DNA of 11,918 nt from JBBSGA01 sp038254585 (GTDB taxonomy: Bacteria > Chloroflexota > Chloroflexia > Chloroflexales > Kallotenuaceae). Position numbers and translations under genes: made by a program. Shown one piece after another: positions 4,250 to 11,749 of the stretch. Positions within the stretch are counted from its first letter, which is position 1. Each line of letters begins with the position of its first letter. Location: positions 1-11,918 of the forward strand of contig JBBSGA010000182.1 in assembly GCA_038254585.1 (NCBI GenBank), given 5' to 3'. Under the pieces are notes generated by a model. The model had not been told where the DNA came from, ran no database searches, and worked only from the letters and a program-made list of their open reading frames with translations.

Positions 4250-5569
4250 CTACGTCTTGACGAACGCATCAAGGAACCTTCCCCAGCTGCAGTCGCGTGC
4301 GAATTGCAGCTGCCCGTAGGCGGGCGAGACAATACCGACCAACGGCATGTAGATCGAGAGCCCATACACCGATGGTTCTACAGCGGCTGTTGCCGGATTG
4401 GCAGGCAGCAAGGTACGCGCGGTTTTTGCCACGACGCTCGTCGTTCTTCCGCCCGGCGCAACCACACATGTGGCCACCACGAGCGGCGTCGGTGCAGCCG
4501 GATCAAGCAGCTCGCCCACCTCGCGCGCAGCCGCCTCCACTGCCTCGTCCAGGCCCACCGAGGCCAACAGTCGGCCGAAATGGCCGAGGTCAATGTACTG
4601 CTCGTCGCGGAACTTTTGTACCTGTCGCAGTGATGGCATCAGCGACCGGTTATAAAAGGCCGAGCTGGTCAGTCCCAGCGTCAAGCTGTCGGCCAGCCGG
4701 CAAAGCGCAGTCATGAGCGGGGGCAGCTGCGACAGGTCCAGCGCCGACTGCGTCACCGTCGTTGTCGACCGCCGCTCATCGTAGTACCGGGCGTAGGTTT
4801 CGACGATCGTCCGGGCTAGTCCTGCCGCTGACATCTCCGGCTCGGCTACCACTGCTGCGAGGATCGCCGCATACGACCAGCCATCCTCCGGCTCCACCTC
4901 CTGCGATCCGACCATATAGTCGCACGCATGCTGGACCTGCGCCGCGACTTCGACCATGTTCATTAAGCAGGCGTCGAAGCCGATCAGATCGAGCTTGCGC
5001 CCGTTACGTGCCGCGAGCACCTGATCCAAAACGCTCTTGAGCTCCGTGTTGTCGAGGAAATCCTTGGAGGTGTCATCGAAGAGGATGGCGCGAACGGAGC
5101 CTGGCTGCCGCAGAATGTTCTGAATGGACGTGGCGAAGAGCGAGCGGCCCAGGCTCCGCTGGCTCACTCCTCGCACGAGGCTGCGCGGAAGCTCCTGCGC
5201 GCTCAGGCCCACCTGCTGCCCGAGCGCATAGAGATCGTCGTCCTTCCAGCCTGCGCCATGGTTCCAGAGAATGAGGGCCGTCCGCTCGGCCGGATACTCG
5301 TTCATGCCCCACCGGATGAAGTCCACGAGCGACGCCGGGTCGCCAGTGTTCGTCTCAGGCAACTCGAGCACGACGTCGTTGTCCAGCAAGGGCTCGCGTG
5401 TCAGGTAATAGCGGCGAGTGACGCTGTCGCTCATTTTGTCCAGCTGCGCAATAACCTGGACCTGATCGGTCGATCCGACGGCCTTCATCTCCACCAAGTC
5501 ACGCACGGCGGCGTCCTCCAAATTGTTGTCGCCAGCCATGTAGGCCATGATCGTCCACTCTTTGGTCAT
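4250..5569 (-). CDS. Clostripain-type (C11) caspase-like cysteine peptidase
   Basis: This 439-aa protein shows the hallmarks of peptidase family C11 (clan CD). An N-terminal strand has W-T-I-M-A-Y-M-A-G-D-N-N-L. Catalytic His104 lies in L-W-N-H-G-A-G-W, and catalytic Cys201 in L-I-G-F-D-A-C-L-M-N-M-V-E-V. The conserved substrate-pocket block is S-Q-E-V-E-P-E-D-G-W-S-Y (222-233). A long insert between His and Cys (about 110-195) contains several Arg residues (S-L-V-R-G-V-S-Q-R-S-L-G-R), the kind of site where C11 enzymes self-cleave. There is no signal peptide, so it acts in the cytosol, unlike secreted clostripain. The start chosen is the ATG at 5569, preceded by GAGGAG; nine extra codons upstream lack a ribosome-binding site. 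It is the last gene of the CHAT operon, 47 nt after the SH3 stretch. Clostripains cut after Arg, so the same preference is likely. Confidence 0.9.
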   Translation of the reverse strand: MTKEWTIMAYMAGDNNLEDAAVRDLVEMKAVGSTDQVQVIAQLDKMSDSVTRRYYLTREPLLDNDVVLELPETNTGDPASLVDFIRWGMNEYPAERTALILWNHGAGWKDDDLYALGQQVGLSAQELPRSLVRGVSQRSLGRSLFATSIQNILRQPGSVRAILFDDTSKDFLDNTELKSVLDQVLAARNGRKLDLIGFDACLMNMVEVAAQVQHACDYMVGSQEVEPEDGWSYAAILAAVVAEPEMSAAGLARTIVETYARYYDERRSTTTVTQSALDLSQLPPLMTALCRLADSLTLGLTSSAFYNRSLMPSLRQVQKFRDEQYIDLGHFGRLLASVGLDEAVEAAAREVGELLDPAAPTPLVVATCVVAPGGRTTSVVAKTARTLLPANPATAAVEPSVYGLSIYMPLVGIVSPAYGQLQFARDCSWGRFLDAFVKT

Positions 5570-5616
5570 AGCCGCTCCTCTGCTGCCTGCAAGCACGATC
5601 CTCGGGCTGCGGTGGC

Positions 5617-5817
5617 CTATTGGCCCGCAGGCCGTAGGTAGCGGGTGCTCATCCAGCCCTCGACGGTTCCGCTACGCACCTTGACCCAGGTCCGGTCGTC
5701 GGCGTCAACAGGTTTTTGACAGAGCACGTCGACGAAGCTACCTTGGCGCAGCTGGCCAACCTCCCGGGAGCTTCGGATCGGCTCAGCCCGGATAGCCAGG
5801 GCCTCGACGTCGACCAC
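5617..5817 (-). pseudogene. SH3 domain, frameshifted tail of upstream lipoprotein
   Basis: The translation V-D-V-E-A-L-A-I-R-A-E-P to W-V-K-V-R-S-G-T-V-E-G-W-M-S-T-R-Y-L is a bacterial SH3 domain, with the A-L-x-I-R-x-x-P first strand and the E-G-W-M-S-x-R-Y-L closing strand. The only start codon in frame is a GTG at 5817 without a ribosome-binding site, and it would clip the first strand (V-C-L-K-A-V-V). The same frame continues upstream, past the stop of the 549-aa lipoprotein, as a Pro/Ala linker (Q-A-A-P-S-P-A-A-P-T-S-A-A-G). Deleting one G at 5888-5890 joins both into one 622-aa lipoprotein. I therefore regard it as the C-terminus of that protein, detached by mutation or assembly error. 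SH3 domains of this kind bind cell-wall or protein ligands outside the cell. Confidence 0.75.
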
Positions 5818-5836
5818 GACTGCTTTGAGGCAGACA

Positions 5837-7486
5837 TCACCTGCCGCCGAAGTGGGTGCCGCAGGCGACGGTGCAGCCTGCCGCGCGCCCGCTCGTATCC
5901 GGACTCAGCACCTCAAACTGCGTCTGGGCACGTGCCAGAGGTCCACCATCGGCGACAACCAGATACTCGTTGTCGGCAACAGTGTTGACACCGATGCTGT
6001 AGATCGCGCGCCCATGCTCGTCCACCATGATTGCCGGCACCGTCGTCGCATAGCTCCAGCAGCTGTCGCCGCCGCACGTAGCCGCCTCGGCGCGGCGGTA
6101 GAGATGGAGCGCGACGCGTTGGTTCGACCGGAACCCGGCAAGCTCGATCTGGTTCGGTGGGTAGCCGTTGATCGCTGCAACCATAACCTGCGGCCGAGCG
6201 GCAGGCGCGAGCGTAAAGCTGGCTTCGGCCGTCGACCCTCCCTGTTTAATGGTCACGCTCGAGATACCAGGCGCGTCGAATGCTCCGGTGGCGACCGTGA
6301 TTCGTCCGCTTTGCCGTGAGAGCACCATCGGCGCGGGCATAGTCGGATCAGCACGCGTAATCTCAGCCTGGATCTCCTTCCCGCCCGCGAACCCCTCGAT
6401 GCAGATGGTGAACGTCGAGGCGGTCTCGACGGCGCCAATCAGCATGTGCGCGCCGGGACGCAGTCGTTCGCCGAGGCATCCCTGCTCAGAAGGTGCGTAC
6501 GGCAGCTGACTGGAAACGCCCGGAGGAGGCGTATCCTGCCTGTCCAGGAGATTTCCCTCCATCGCGCTAATGCGAAAGGTGCCTTCCAGAGGATGCTGCC
6601 GCTTCACGGGCGGATTGGTCTCGATCGCATAGCCGCCCCACGGCTCATCCGGTGTACTCTGTACGGTCTTGATCGCCTCGCCCTGCCCGTCCATGTCGAC
6701 CGTGCCAAGTGCCGCGGCGTAATCGAAAATGGACTGGCCCGTACCAATATTGAGGAGCAAGCCGTGCGAGCGATAGAGATGGACCTCCACGTGCTGATGC
6801 AGCTGAAAGCCGGCCAGGAGAATTTGCAGCATTTCGCCGGGACGGATCGTGTCGGGCCACGCCGTAATGGTAGGCGCAGAAGCAGAGTCCACGGTGAAGG
6901 CGCCGGTCAGCGTCCGCGAGCCATCACTTGCGCCGATCCGATAGACCCCACGCGGCTGGCCCGGCAGAACTGGGTGCTGAAGCTCTTCTTTGGCGGCGGG
7001 GACGCGATAGTGCTCAACGCTACCGTCAGGCGCCGTGATGTCGAGTGACACTTCGGCCTCCGGAGCGAAATCGCCGAACACCAATGATAGGATGTCGGCG
7101 ACGTGGAGCTTACAGTTTTCCGCGTCTGCCTGCGCTCTGCCACCGGACTCACCCAGCACGCATTGTAAGGTTGTGCCGGCCGGATTGTAGAGGGCGAGTT
7201 GCGAATCCAAGCTGCCGGGCGGTACGTCCTTGCGCTGAAAAGGGCTACCTGCCGGCGCTGGTGTGACGCCTGGCATCTCCGTTTCGGCGGCAGTATCGCC
7301 CAGACCCATAGATCCGGGCGTCGGGTCGGCTTCCTGCGTAACGAACGTCACGGTGGCCGCGGCCGTAGGCGGTGGCTCGACGCGGGTTGTCGGCGAGCCG
7401 TCCACCGTAGTGGTCGGCGCCATTCTGCAGCCGAAGAGCAGCGCGGCCAACATGAGAGTGCTCGCGAGTGATCCGAGCGTACCCAT
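5837..7486 (-). CDS. Lipoprotein with repeated Ig-like modules
   Basis: This is a 549-aa exported lipoprotein. It has a signal peptide (A-S-T-L-M-L-A-A-L-L-F-G-C) with lipobox Cys20, followed by a Thr/Pro/Ala-rich disordered stretch (about 21-90). Two beta-rich modules follow. Each contains the phrase A-G-F..(Q/N)..V-x-(L/V)-H-L-Y-R (225-239 and 450-464), then Y-A-(A/T)-x-(L/V), D-x-x-G-x-A, a turn, and a Y-x-(V/I) strand. Related half-modules precede each at about 128-200 and 345-427. The first lipoprotein (7595-8839) has the same phrase, so the two are paralogous. The start has a very strong GGAGGAG. After residue 533 the frame becomes C-rich and ends quickly, while the +1 frame continues as linker plus SH3 domain (see 5617-5817). 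Function: surface sensor or scaffold, inferred from architecture and from its operon with two caspase-like proteases. Confidence 0.8.
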   Translation of the reverse strand: MGTLGSLASTLMLAALLFGCRMAPTTTVDGSPTTRVEPPPTAAATVTFVTQEADPTPGSMGLGDTAAETEMPGVTPAPAGSPFQRKDVPPGSLDSQLALYNPAGTTLQCVLGESGGRAQADAENCKLHVADILSLVFGDFAPEAEVSLDITAPDGSVEHYRVPAAKEELQHPVLPGQPRGVYRIGASDGSRTLTGAFTVDSASAPTITAWPDTIRPGEMLQILLAGFQLHQHVEVHLYRSHGLLLNIGTGQSIFDYAAALGTVDMDGQGEAIKTVQSTPDEPWGGYAIETNPPVKRQHPLEGTFRISAMEGNLLDRQDTPPPGVSSQLPYAPSEQGCLGERLRPGAHMLIGAVETASTFTICIEGFAGGKEIQAEITRADPTMPAPMVLSRQSGRITVATGAFDAPGISSVTIKQGGSTAEASFTLAPAARPQVMVAAINGYPPNQIELAGFRSNQRVALHLYRRAEAATCGGDSCWSYATTVPAIMVDEHGRAIYSIGVNTVADNEYLVVADGGPLARAQTQFEVLSPDTSGRAAGCTVACGTHFGGR

Positions 7487-7594
7487 GACTTCTCCTCCCC
7501 CCAGTCGTTCCCGATCAACTGGGACTGTGAGGTCTGTGCTACCTTTGTCAGCCTGCTGCCCATGGACGGCGCCAGGGCGCGTACTGCGGGCTGT

Positions 7595-8839
7595 TCAGGG
7601 CCGAACACGAGCTGGTGTAGCCAGGAGCCGTCGGACGTCTGGAGCAGGCCGTGGCGTGGCGAGGAGGCGCCGCATGTCTGGAACGCGAAGTCGCTCCAGT
7701 GGTATCAGCCGCGTAGCGGGGGTGACGTCGAATCTTCCCCTGAACCCCGCCTGTGGGACAGTCACGACGAGGTAGCCACCAGGCGGATCATCGAACCGCG
7801 TCGGCAGCACAGCGACTGCTTCGCCATGCTCATCGGCTCTCGCGGTTGGCAGCGTCGCCGCGTAGGTCCAGCACCCGATGAGACATATGTCTGGCCCGGC
7901 GGCGCGGTACAGGTGAAGCCCAACTGTCGTGTTGGCCTCGAAGCCGGCGAGACCGAAGCGGAAGCTGGAGCCCGGCGGGCCGCTCTCCGTCAGGGCTACG
8001 ATGCGGCGCTCGTTCGATCGCTGCACCATAAACGTGGCGTGTGCCTCGAGTGGAGGCTGTCGCGCGACCACCGTGTACGTCCCCGTCGGATCGCCCGGTG
8101 CCGGCGTCCACCACAATTGCGAAATTCCACGATCATCCGTGGCAACGCTCCTCGTCACGACAGTCCCATCGGCCTGCGTGACCTGCACGTCGATCGCCTG
8201 GTTCGCAGCAAAATTGACGAAGCAGATGCGGCCCGGCTGGAGGATCTCAACGGCAGCGGGCGGGAGAACGCGCGGGTCCGGCGTGGCGCCGTCTGAGAAG
8301 CATGGAGAATAGGAATAGGTCGTCGTCGCCAAAGGTAATGTCTGGCCCAGTCCCTCCGGCACATCGTGGCGCTTCAGGGCACTCTCGGCGTCCGTAGCCT
8401 GCACCTCGGTAGGGCCAACCGATGGCAACTGCGTCTTGACGCCGCCGCTTGGAGCCTCGGGGGTGCCTGCCGACAGAGCGTCAACCACGGGCAGGCTTGC
8501 GAGGTCGCCGGGGCACGTGACCAACGTGCGCGCCGCGCTGACCCACCCGTTCATGCTCTCCCCCTCAACCTTGAGCCAACCGTCGTCCGAGCTTTTCCCC
8601 CGCACCGTGAGGCTCTTGCCCTCGGGTAATCCAGCAAGCACCGCCGAGCCCGTCGTCGGACCGCTACGCAGATTAAGCCCGCTCCCGCCGATCACGACAC
8701 ACTGCATCGTGCCTGACGAGGATGTCTGTTGTTCGCCGATTGGCGCTGTCGTGCCTGTCTCGGCCGGCACTTCGGGGCGTGATGGGCCCCCGCAGCCCGC
8801 CAGCACCAGAAGGAGCGCTATGATGGCGACGTATTTCAT
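7595..8839 (-). CDS. SH3-domain lipoprotein with Ig-like modules
   Basis: This 414-aa exported protein has signal peptide M-K-Y-V-A-I-I-A-L-L-L-V-L-A-G-C with lipobox Cys16. Residues about 46-109 form a bacterial SH3 domain (L-N-L-R-S-G-P-T-T-G-S, D-D-G-W-L-K-V-E-G, N-G-W-V-S). A Pro/Ser/Thr linker follows, then two beta-rich modules (about 185-273 and 278-373). The second has the A-G-F-E-A-N-T-T-V-G-L-H-L-Y-R phrase and W-T-Y-A-A-T-L shared with the other lipoprotein, including a C-x3-C that may form a disulfide outside the cell. The C-terminus is a tandem 13-residue repeat. The ATG overlaps the CHAT gene stop by 4 nt (ATGA) with GAGAGGA upstream, so the two are translationally coupled. SH3 domains of this class commonly bind peptidoglycan or protein ligands. 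Confidence 0.85.
   Translation of the reverse strand: MKYVAIIALLLVLAGCGGPSRPEVPAETGTTAPIGEQQTSSSGTMQCVVIGGSGLNLRSGPTTGSAVLAGLPEGKSLTVRGKSSDDGWLKVEGESMNGWVSAARTLVTCPGDLASLPVVDALSAGTPEAPSGGVKTQLPSVGPTEVQATDAESALKRHDVPEGLGQTLPLATTTYSYSPCFSDGATPDPRVLPPAAVEILQPGRICFVNFAANQAIDVQVTQADGTVVTRSVATDDRGISQLWWTPAPGDPTGTYTVVARQPPLEAHATFMVQRSNERRIVALTESGPPGSSFRFGLAGFEANTTVGLHLYRAAGPDICLIGCWTYAATLPTARADEHGEAVAVLPTRFDDPPGGYLVVTVPQAGFRGRFDVTPATRLIPLERLRVPDMRRLLATPRPAPDVRRLLATPARVRP
7607..7684 (-). repeat. Tandem 39-bp (13-residue) repeat, two copies
   Basis: Residues 386-398 (VPDMRRLLATPRP) and 399-411 (APDVRRLLATPAR) of the SH3 lipoprotein are near-identical basic repeats of 39 bp each, directly before the stop codon. 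The preceding L-I-P-L-E-R-L-R looks like a degraded third copy. The R-R-L-L core is positively charged and would sit at the free end of a surface lipoprotein. Such a tail could bind wall polymers or a partner, or be a cleavage tag: Arg-rich sites suit an Arg-specific protease. That last idea is speculation. Confidence 0.75.
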
Positions 8840-11373
8840 GAGCCGGTCCTCTCGCGCTGCAACTGCTGGCGCAATTGCTCGTATTTGTCCCGGTGATCCG
8901 GATCGAGCCGGATCGCCTCGGCATAGGCACTATCGGCCTGGCTGTAGTCTTTTAGTCGCCCGTAGATGTGCCCGAGCATACGGTAGCATTCGGCTTGCAG
9001 CACGGCTCGGCGCGTGGTTTCGATGGCCTTACGATATTCGCCGGCTGCGCGCTGATATTTGGCGGCCGCCCCGGGTTCGTCCTGCGAGGGCAAGTACACG
9101 ACCGCGAGGTTGGCATGTGCCTCTGCGGCGCGTTCCTTGATCCGCTGGTTGCCATGCTCATAGTCGTCGATGACCTTGCGGAACTCGGTTTCTGCCTCCT
9201 TCCAGCGCGGCTCTACCAGCGCCTGGCTCAGGCACACGTATGTGCGGCCGAGCGCAAAGGCGGTTTTGGCTTGAATGTCCGATTGGGCAGGCTGTTCACG
9301 CGCGGTCAACGCGCTCTGGTACCCGCGAATAGCTGCCTGGAGTCCCGCAACGTCGATGCTGCCCTTCTCACAATCCTTGTGCGATCGCTGGAAGAGCACC
9401 TCGGCGGCTCCCAGGCGAGCCCGCGCGTACTCGGGATCGATCCGCAGTGCATGATCGTAGTAGGCCTGCGCGGATGTTAGGTCGTGCAGCTGGCCGGCGG
9501 TGTTGCCCATGAACAGGTAGAGGACGTCTTTGCCGTCGCGCTCATCCCAGTGCGGCGTCTTATCAGCTGCCTGGAAATAGGTCGCGGCCTTGTCGAACTG
9601 GTCGATCGTATAGTAGCCTAGCCCAATTACAAACTGCGTGAGGGCGCGAGTGCGCGCCTCGAGCGACTCGCTCAGCCCTTTTGCCAGGACTGGATTGCGG
9701 GTGACATCTCCGAGGGCCTCTACGTTCGACCCGTACTGGTACTGGCCGACAAGCTCCTCGGCATTCTGCAGCGTCCGGCTCGACAGGTAGAACTCCGGCC
9801 TCAAGCTGGTCGCATCCGTGTCGTGGGCCAGGTTGCCATAGACGATCACATCCATGTTGTAGGTGCTGGCCAGCTCGACCGCGGACTGGGCGCGCGCTGT
9901 GCCGGTCGTCCCCTTGATCGATCCGGTCGTATCGGGGCCGCGCACCTGGATGTTGAAGCCTTGCAGTGCTCCCGACGCCTTCAGCGATTTGACCTCGTCG
10001 TCGATCGCCGTGAAAACCGATTCGGCCAAGTCGTGCGCGGCCGGCGAGCGGGCGACGTGATTCTGCGCGTCAAGACTTGCAAACTCGGCGACGGCGATGT
10101 TAAATTGGCCGGTCATCCGTGGGGGACGGGCCAGGAAGGGTACCACGCCCCAGTAGAGGCCGAGCACAGCGCTGACGAGTGTAATCAGGCTCAAAATGGC
10201 GCGCACGACGTAGCGCGGTGTCGCGCGCTGGCGGAGCCACGGCCGCCAGGTCTGGAGCGTCAAGGGCACCTGGTCGGCAGGCTGGAGCTCCAGGATCTGC
10301 CCGGTCGCGGTCCGAAGATAGCAGACCGGAATCCCGAGGTCGGCCTTGCGCCGCAGACGCGTGCCACGTGCGAGCTGACGCGCATCCGTCAGCGCCGCGT
10401 CGACCGGTCGGTTGTCGGCCAAGGCCGAGTAGAAATCACAGGCGAACTTAATTGCGACTGGGTCGAGCACTGTCACCTGCATGCCGATCACGGCCGGCAC
10501 GCCGCTCGTCAGGAGCGCAGGAGCAAGACCACGGGTGATGTCGAGCGCCGACGATTGCACCGACTGGCAGGCATTCAGAAAGACCAGCTTGAGGTCGAAG
10601 CTGCGTAGGACGTTGACCAGCGTCTCAGCTTCAACCTCGTCGACCTGGCCCTGATCGTCTTCAAAGAGCAGCACTGTGCGGCCTGAGACGTTGTCGTACT
10701 GACCATGGCCGATGAAATGCAAGAGGTGGAACGGGCGCGGGCGCTCCGGGTTGGCCGCCTCACGCAGTACGTTCTGGAGCTTGGCGAGCGTCACCTTCGG
10801 CAGCGTCACGACCTCGACACGGCGCTCTCGGATCAGGTCCGCAAGCGCATGCTGGATACCGCGCGTCTCGATCTGGTCTTGCACCTTCAGCACGCCCTGC
10901 GGAAAGGCGTCGACGACCAGGATCCGAAGCGGCGGCTTCACCGTAAGAGGGTGCGTCGGCACGGTCAGGCTCAGGCCGCGCACGAAGGGTCCCGCGATCG
11001 CAAGAAAAATCTCCGCCGCGGGGTCATATAACAGCTCCCACGGGATGCGTGCCGCCGCTGGCGCGTCCACGATCAGCCGGATCCGCAGCGCTGAACCGCC
11101 ACTCGTCCTGCTGCCCTCGTAGACCTCCTTGATCTGATCGGCGATGAGCGAGTGGAACAGCCCGGTCCCAAACTGCTTGACATAGTCGGCATCGAACAGC
11201 CCCTGCTCCATCCAGATTAGGGCGCGGTTCACCTCCTCGTCGCTGAAGGGCGACTGCCACACACCGTCGGCCCGCCGATCTTCGTCCGCGACCCACACGC
11301 CTACCGGGTAGAGGCCGTCGGCACTCGGCTTGCGGATGTGTATTTCGAAGTCGCGATAGACGTCCGAGGGCAT
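8836..11373 (-). CDS. CHAT caspase-like protease with TM helix and TPRs
   Basis: This 845-aa, three-part protein heads the operon. Residues 1-100 are the N-terminal region often fused to CHAT domains. Residues about 105-355 are the CHAT peptidase domain: P-W-E-L-L-Y-D, catalytic His223 in L-H-F-I-G-H-G-Q-Y-D, catalytic Cys269 in L-V-F-L-N-A-C-Q-S, then G-V-P-A-V-I-G-M-Q. A single membrane helix spans about 388-414, with many Arg just before it (R-P-W-L-R-Q-R-A-T-P-R), so the protease faces the cytosol. Residues about 424-545 form a TolB/CsgG-like alpha/beta segment (F-N-I-A-V-A-E-F; V-I-V-Y-G-N-L). About 575-826 hold five or six TPRs, the last ending A-Y-A-E-A-I-R-L-D-P, and these would lie outside the membrane. 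The start ATG has only a weak GAAAGAAAG ribosome-binding site. CHAT proteases typically act after a sensor module detects a cue. Confidence 0.9.
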   Translation of the reverse strand: MPSDVYRDFEIHIRKPSADGLYPVGVWVADEDRRADGVWQSPFSDEEVNRALIWMEQGLFDADYVKQFGTGLFHSLIADQIKEVYEGSRTSGGSALRIRLIVDAPAAARIPWELLYDPAAEIFLAIAGPFVRGLSLTVPTHPLTVKPPLRILVVDAFPQGVLKVQDQIETRGIQHALADLIRERRVEVVTLPKVTLAKLQNVLREAANPERPRPFHLLHFIGHGQYDNVSGRTVLLFEDDQGQVDEVEAETLVNVLRSFDLKLVFLNACQSVQSSALDITRGLAPALLTSGVPAVIGMQVTVLDPVAIKFACDFYSALADNRPVDAALTDARQLARGTRLRRKADLGIPVCYLRTATGQILELQPADQVPLTLQTWRPWLRQRATPRYVVRAILSLITLVSAVLGLYWGVVPFLARPPRMTGQFNIAVAEFASLDAQNHVARSPAAHDLAESVFTAIDDEVKSLKASGALQGFNIQVRGPDTTGSIKGTTGTARAQSAVELASTYNMDVIVYGNLAHDTDATSLRPEFYLSSRTLQNAEELVGQYQYGSNVEALGDVTRNPVLAKGLSESLEARTRALTQFVIGLGYYTIDQFDKAATYFQAADKTPHWDERDGKDVLYLFMGNTAGQLHDLTSAQAYYDHALRIDPEYARARLGAAEVLFQRSHKDCEKGSIDVAGLQAAIRGYQSALTAREQPAQSDIQAKTAFALGRTYVCLSQALVEPRWKEAETEFRKVIDDYEHGNQRIKERAAEAHANLAVVYLPSQDEPGAAAKYQRAAGEYRKAIETTRRAVLQAECYRMLGHIYGRLKDYSQADSAYAEAIRLDPDHRDKYEQLRQQLQRERTGS

Positions 11374-11478
11374 AGCTTTCTTTCTACAGTCTCAGGATCT
11401 CGTGCAGGACCGAAGCCTGTCAGGATCGGCAGCCAGAGGGGGGCAAGCTTTACAAGGTGGTCATGCCTGTCGTCTGAC

Positions 11479-11508
11479 GGTATAGCATTGTTGAGGTCCG
11501 TGCGTCAA
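11479..11508 (-). promoter_or_regulatory. Sigma70-type promoter for the CHAT operon
   Basis: TTGACG (11503-11508, minus strand) and TATACC (11479-11484) are separated by 18 bp. That gives five of six and four of six consensus matches at good spacing, about 105-135 nt before the CHAT start codon. A short palindrome CGTCTGACG (11471-11479) lies at the expected transcription start and could be an operator. The resulting leader would be about 100 nt long. Confidence 0.5.
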
Positions 11509-11575
11509 GTGAGATTTTCGGTGCTCCATGTCACCGTGATGGCTAATTCGTTGAGCTCGCTTCGACCGAGGTTCC

Positions 11576-11749
11576 GGGCATTGTCAACTTAAACCGACTT
11601 TGGGCGATCGCCCTCCACAAAGTGGCGGACAACGCGACGGCATGTACGACATCGATAGCGCTAGGTGGGCGAAAAGCGTCGTTTCAGGCCCGAAAATACC
11701 TTTGAAGTGGAGAGCACGTTTGTGCTGATTCGTTAAGTTGACAGTGCCC
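11576..11749. mobile_element. 174-bp IS-derived element or MITE with terminal inverted repeats
   Basis: The ends GGGCATTGTCAACTTAA (11576-11592) and, on the opposite strand, GGGCACTGTCAACTTAA (11733-11749) match at 16 of 17 positions. The GGCAYTGTCAA beginning resembles ends of IS6-family elements. The interior is too short for a transposase. It holds a 12-bp palindrome GGGCGATCGCCC (11602-11613) and a 5-bp-stem hairpin in AGCACGTTTGTGCT. The flanking 8-mers (GAGGTTCC left, CTGCACGG right) do not match, so there is no target duplication. The integrase gene on its right does not resume on its left. The element therefore probably sits at a recombination or deletion junction. Confidence 0.6.

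Noticed and set aside
4250..5569. Gasdermin gene expected next to caspase-like proteases
   Set aside because: No small pore-forming gasdermin-like protein was found near the protease genes; the neighbours are lipoproteins.
6253..6438. Arg/Ser-rich short minus-strand frame inside the second lipoprotein gene
   Set aside because: It is an off-frame shadow of the lipoprotein, with a composition typical of high-GC out-of-frame translation.
9823..10608. Plus-strand open frame of 261 codons
   Set aside because: It lies entirely opposite the CHAT protease gene, whose translation has clear motifs; the plus frame is Arg/Gly-rich mirror coding typical of high-GC DNA.
8836..11373. Craspase-type (type III-E CRISPR) association of the TPR-CHAT protein
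   Set aside because: No CRISPR repeats or Cas genes are in the window, and this protein is membrane-spanning with the CHAT domain N-terminal, unlike the cytosolic TPR-CHAT partner of gRAMP.
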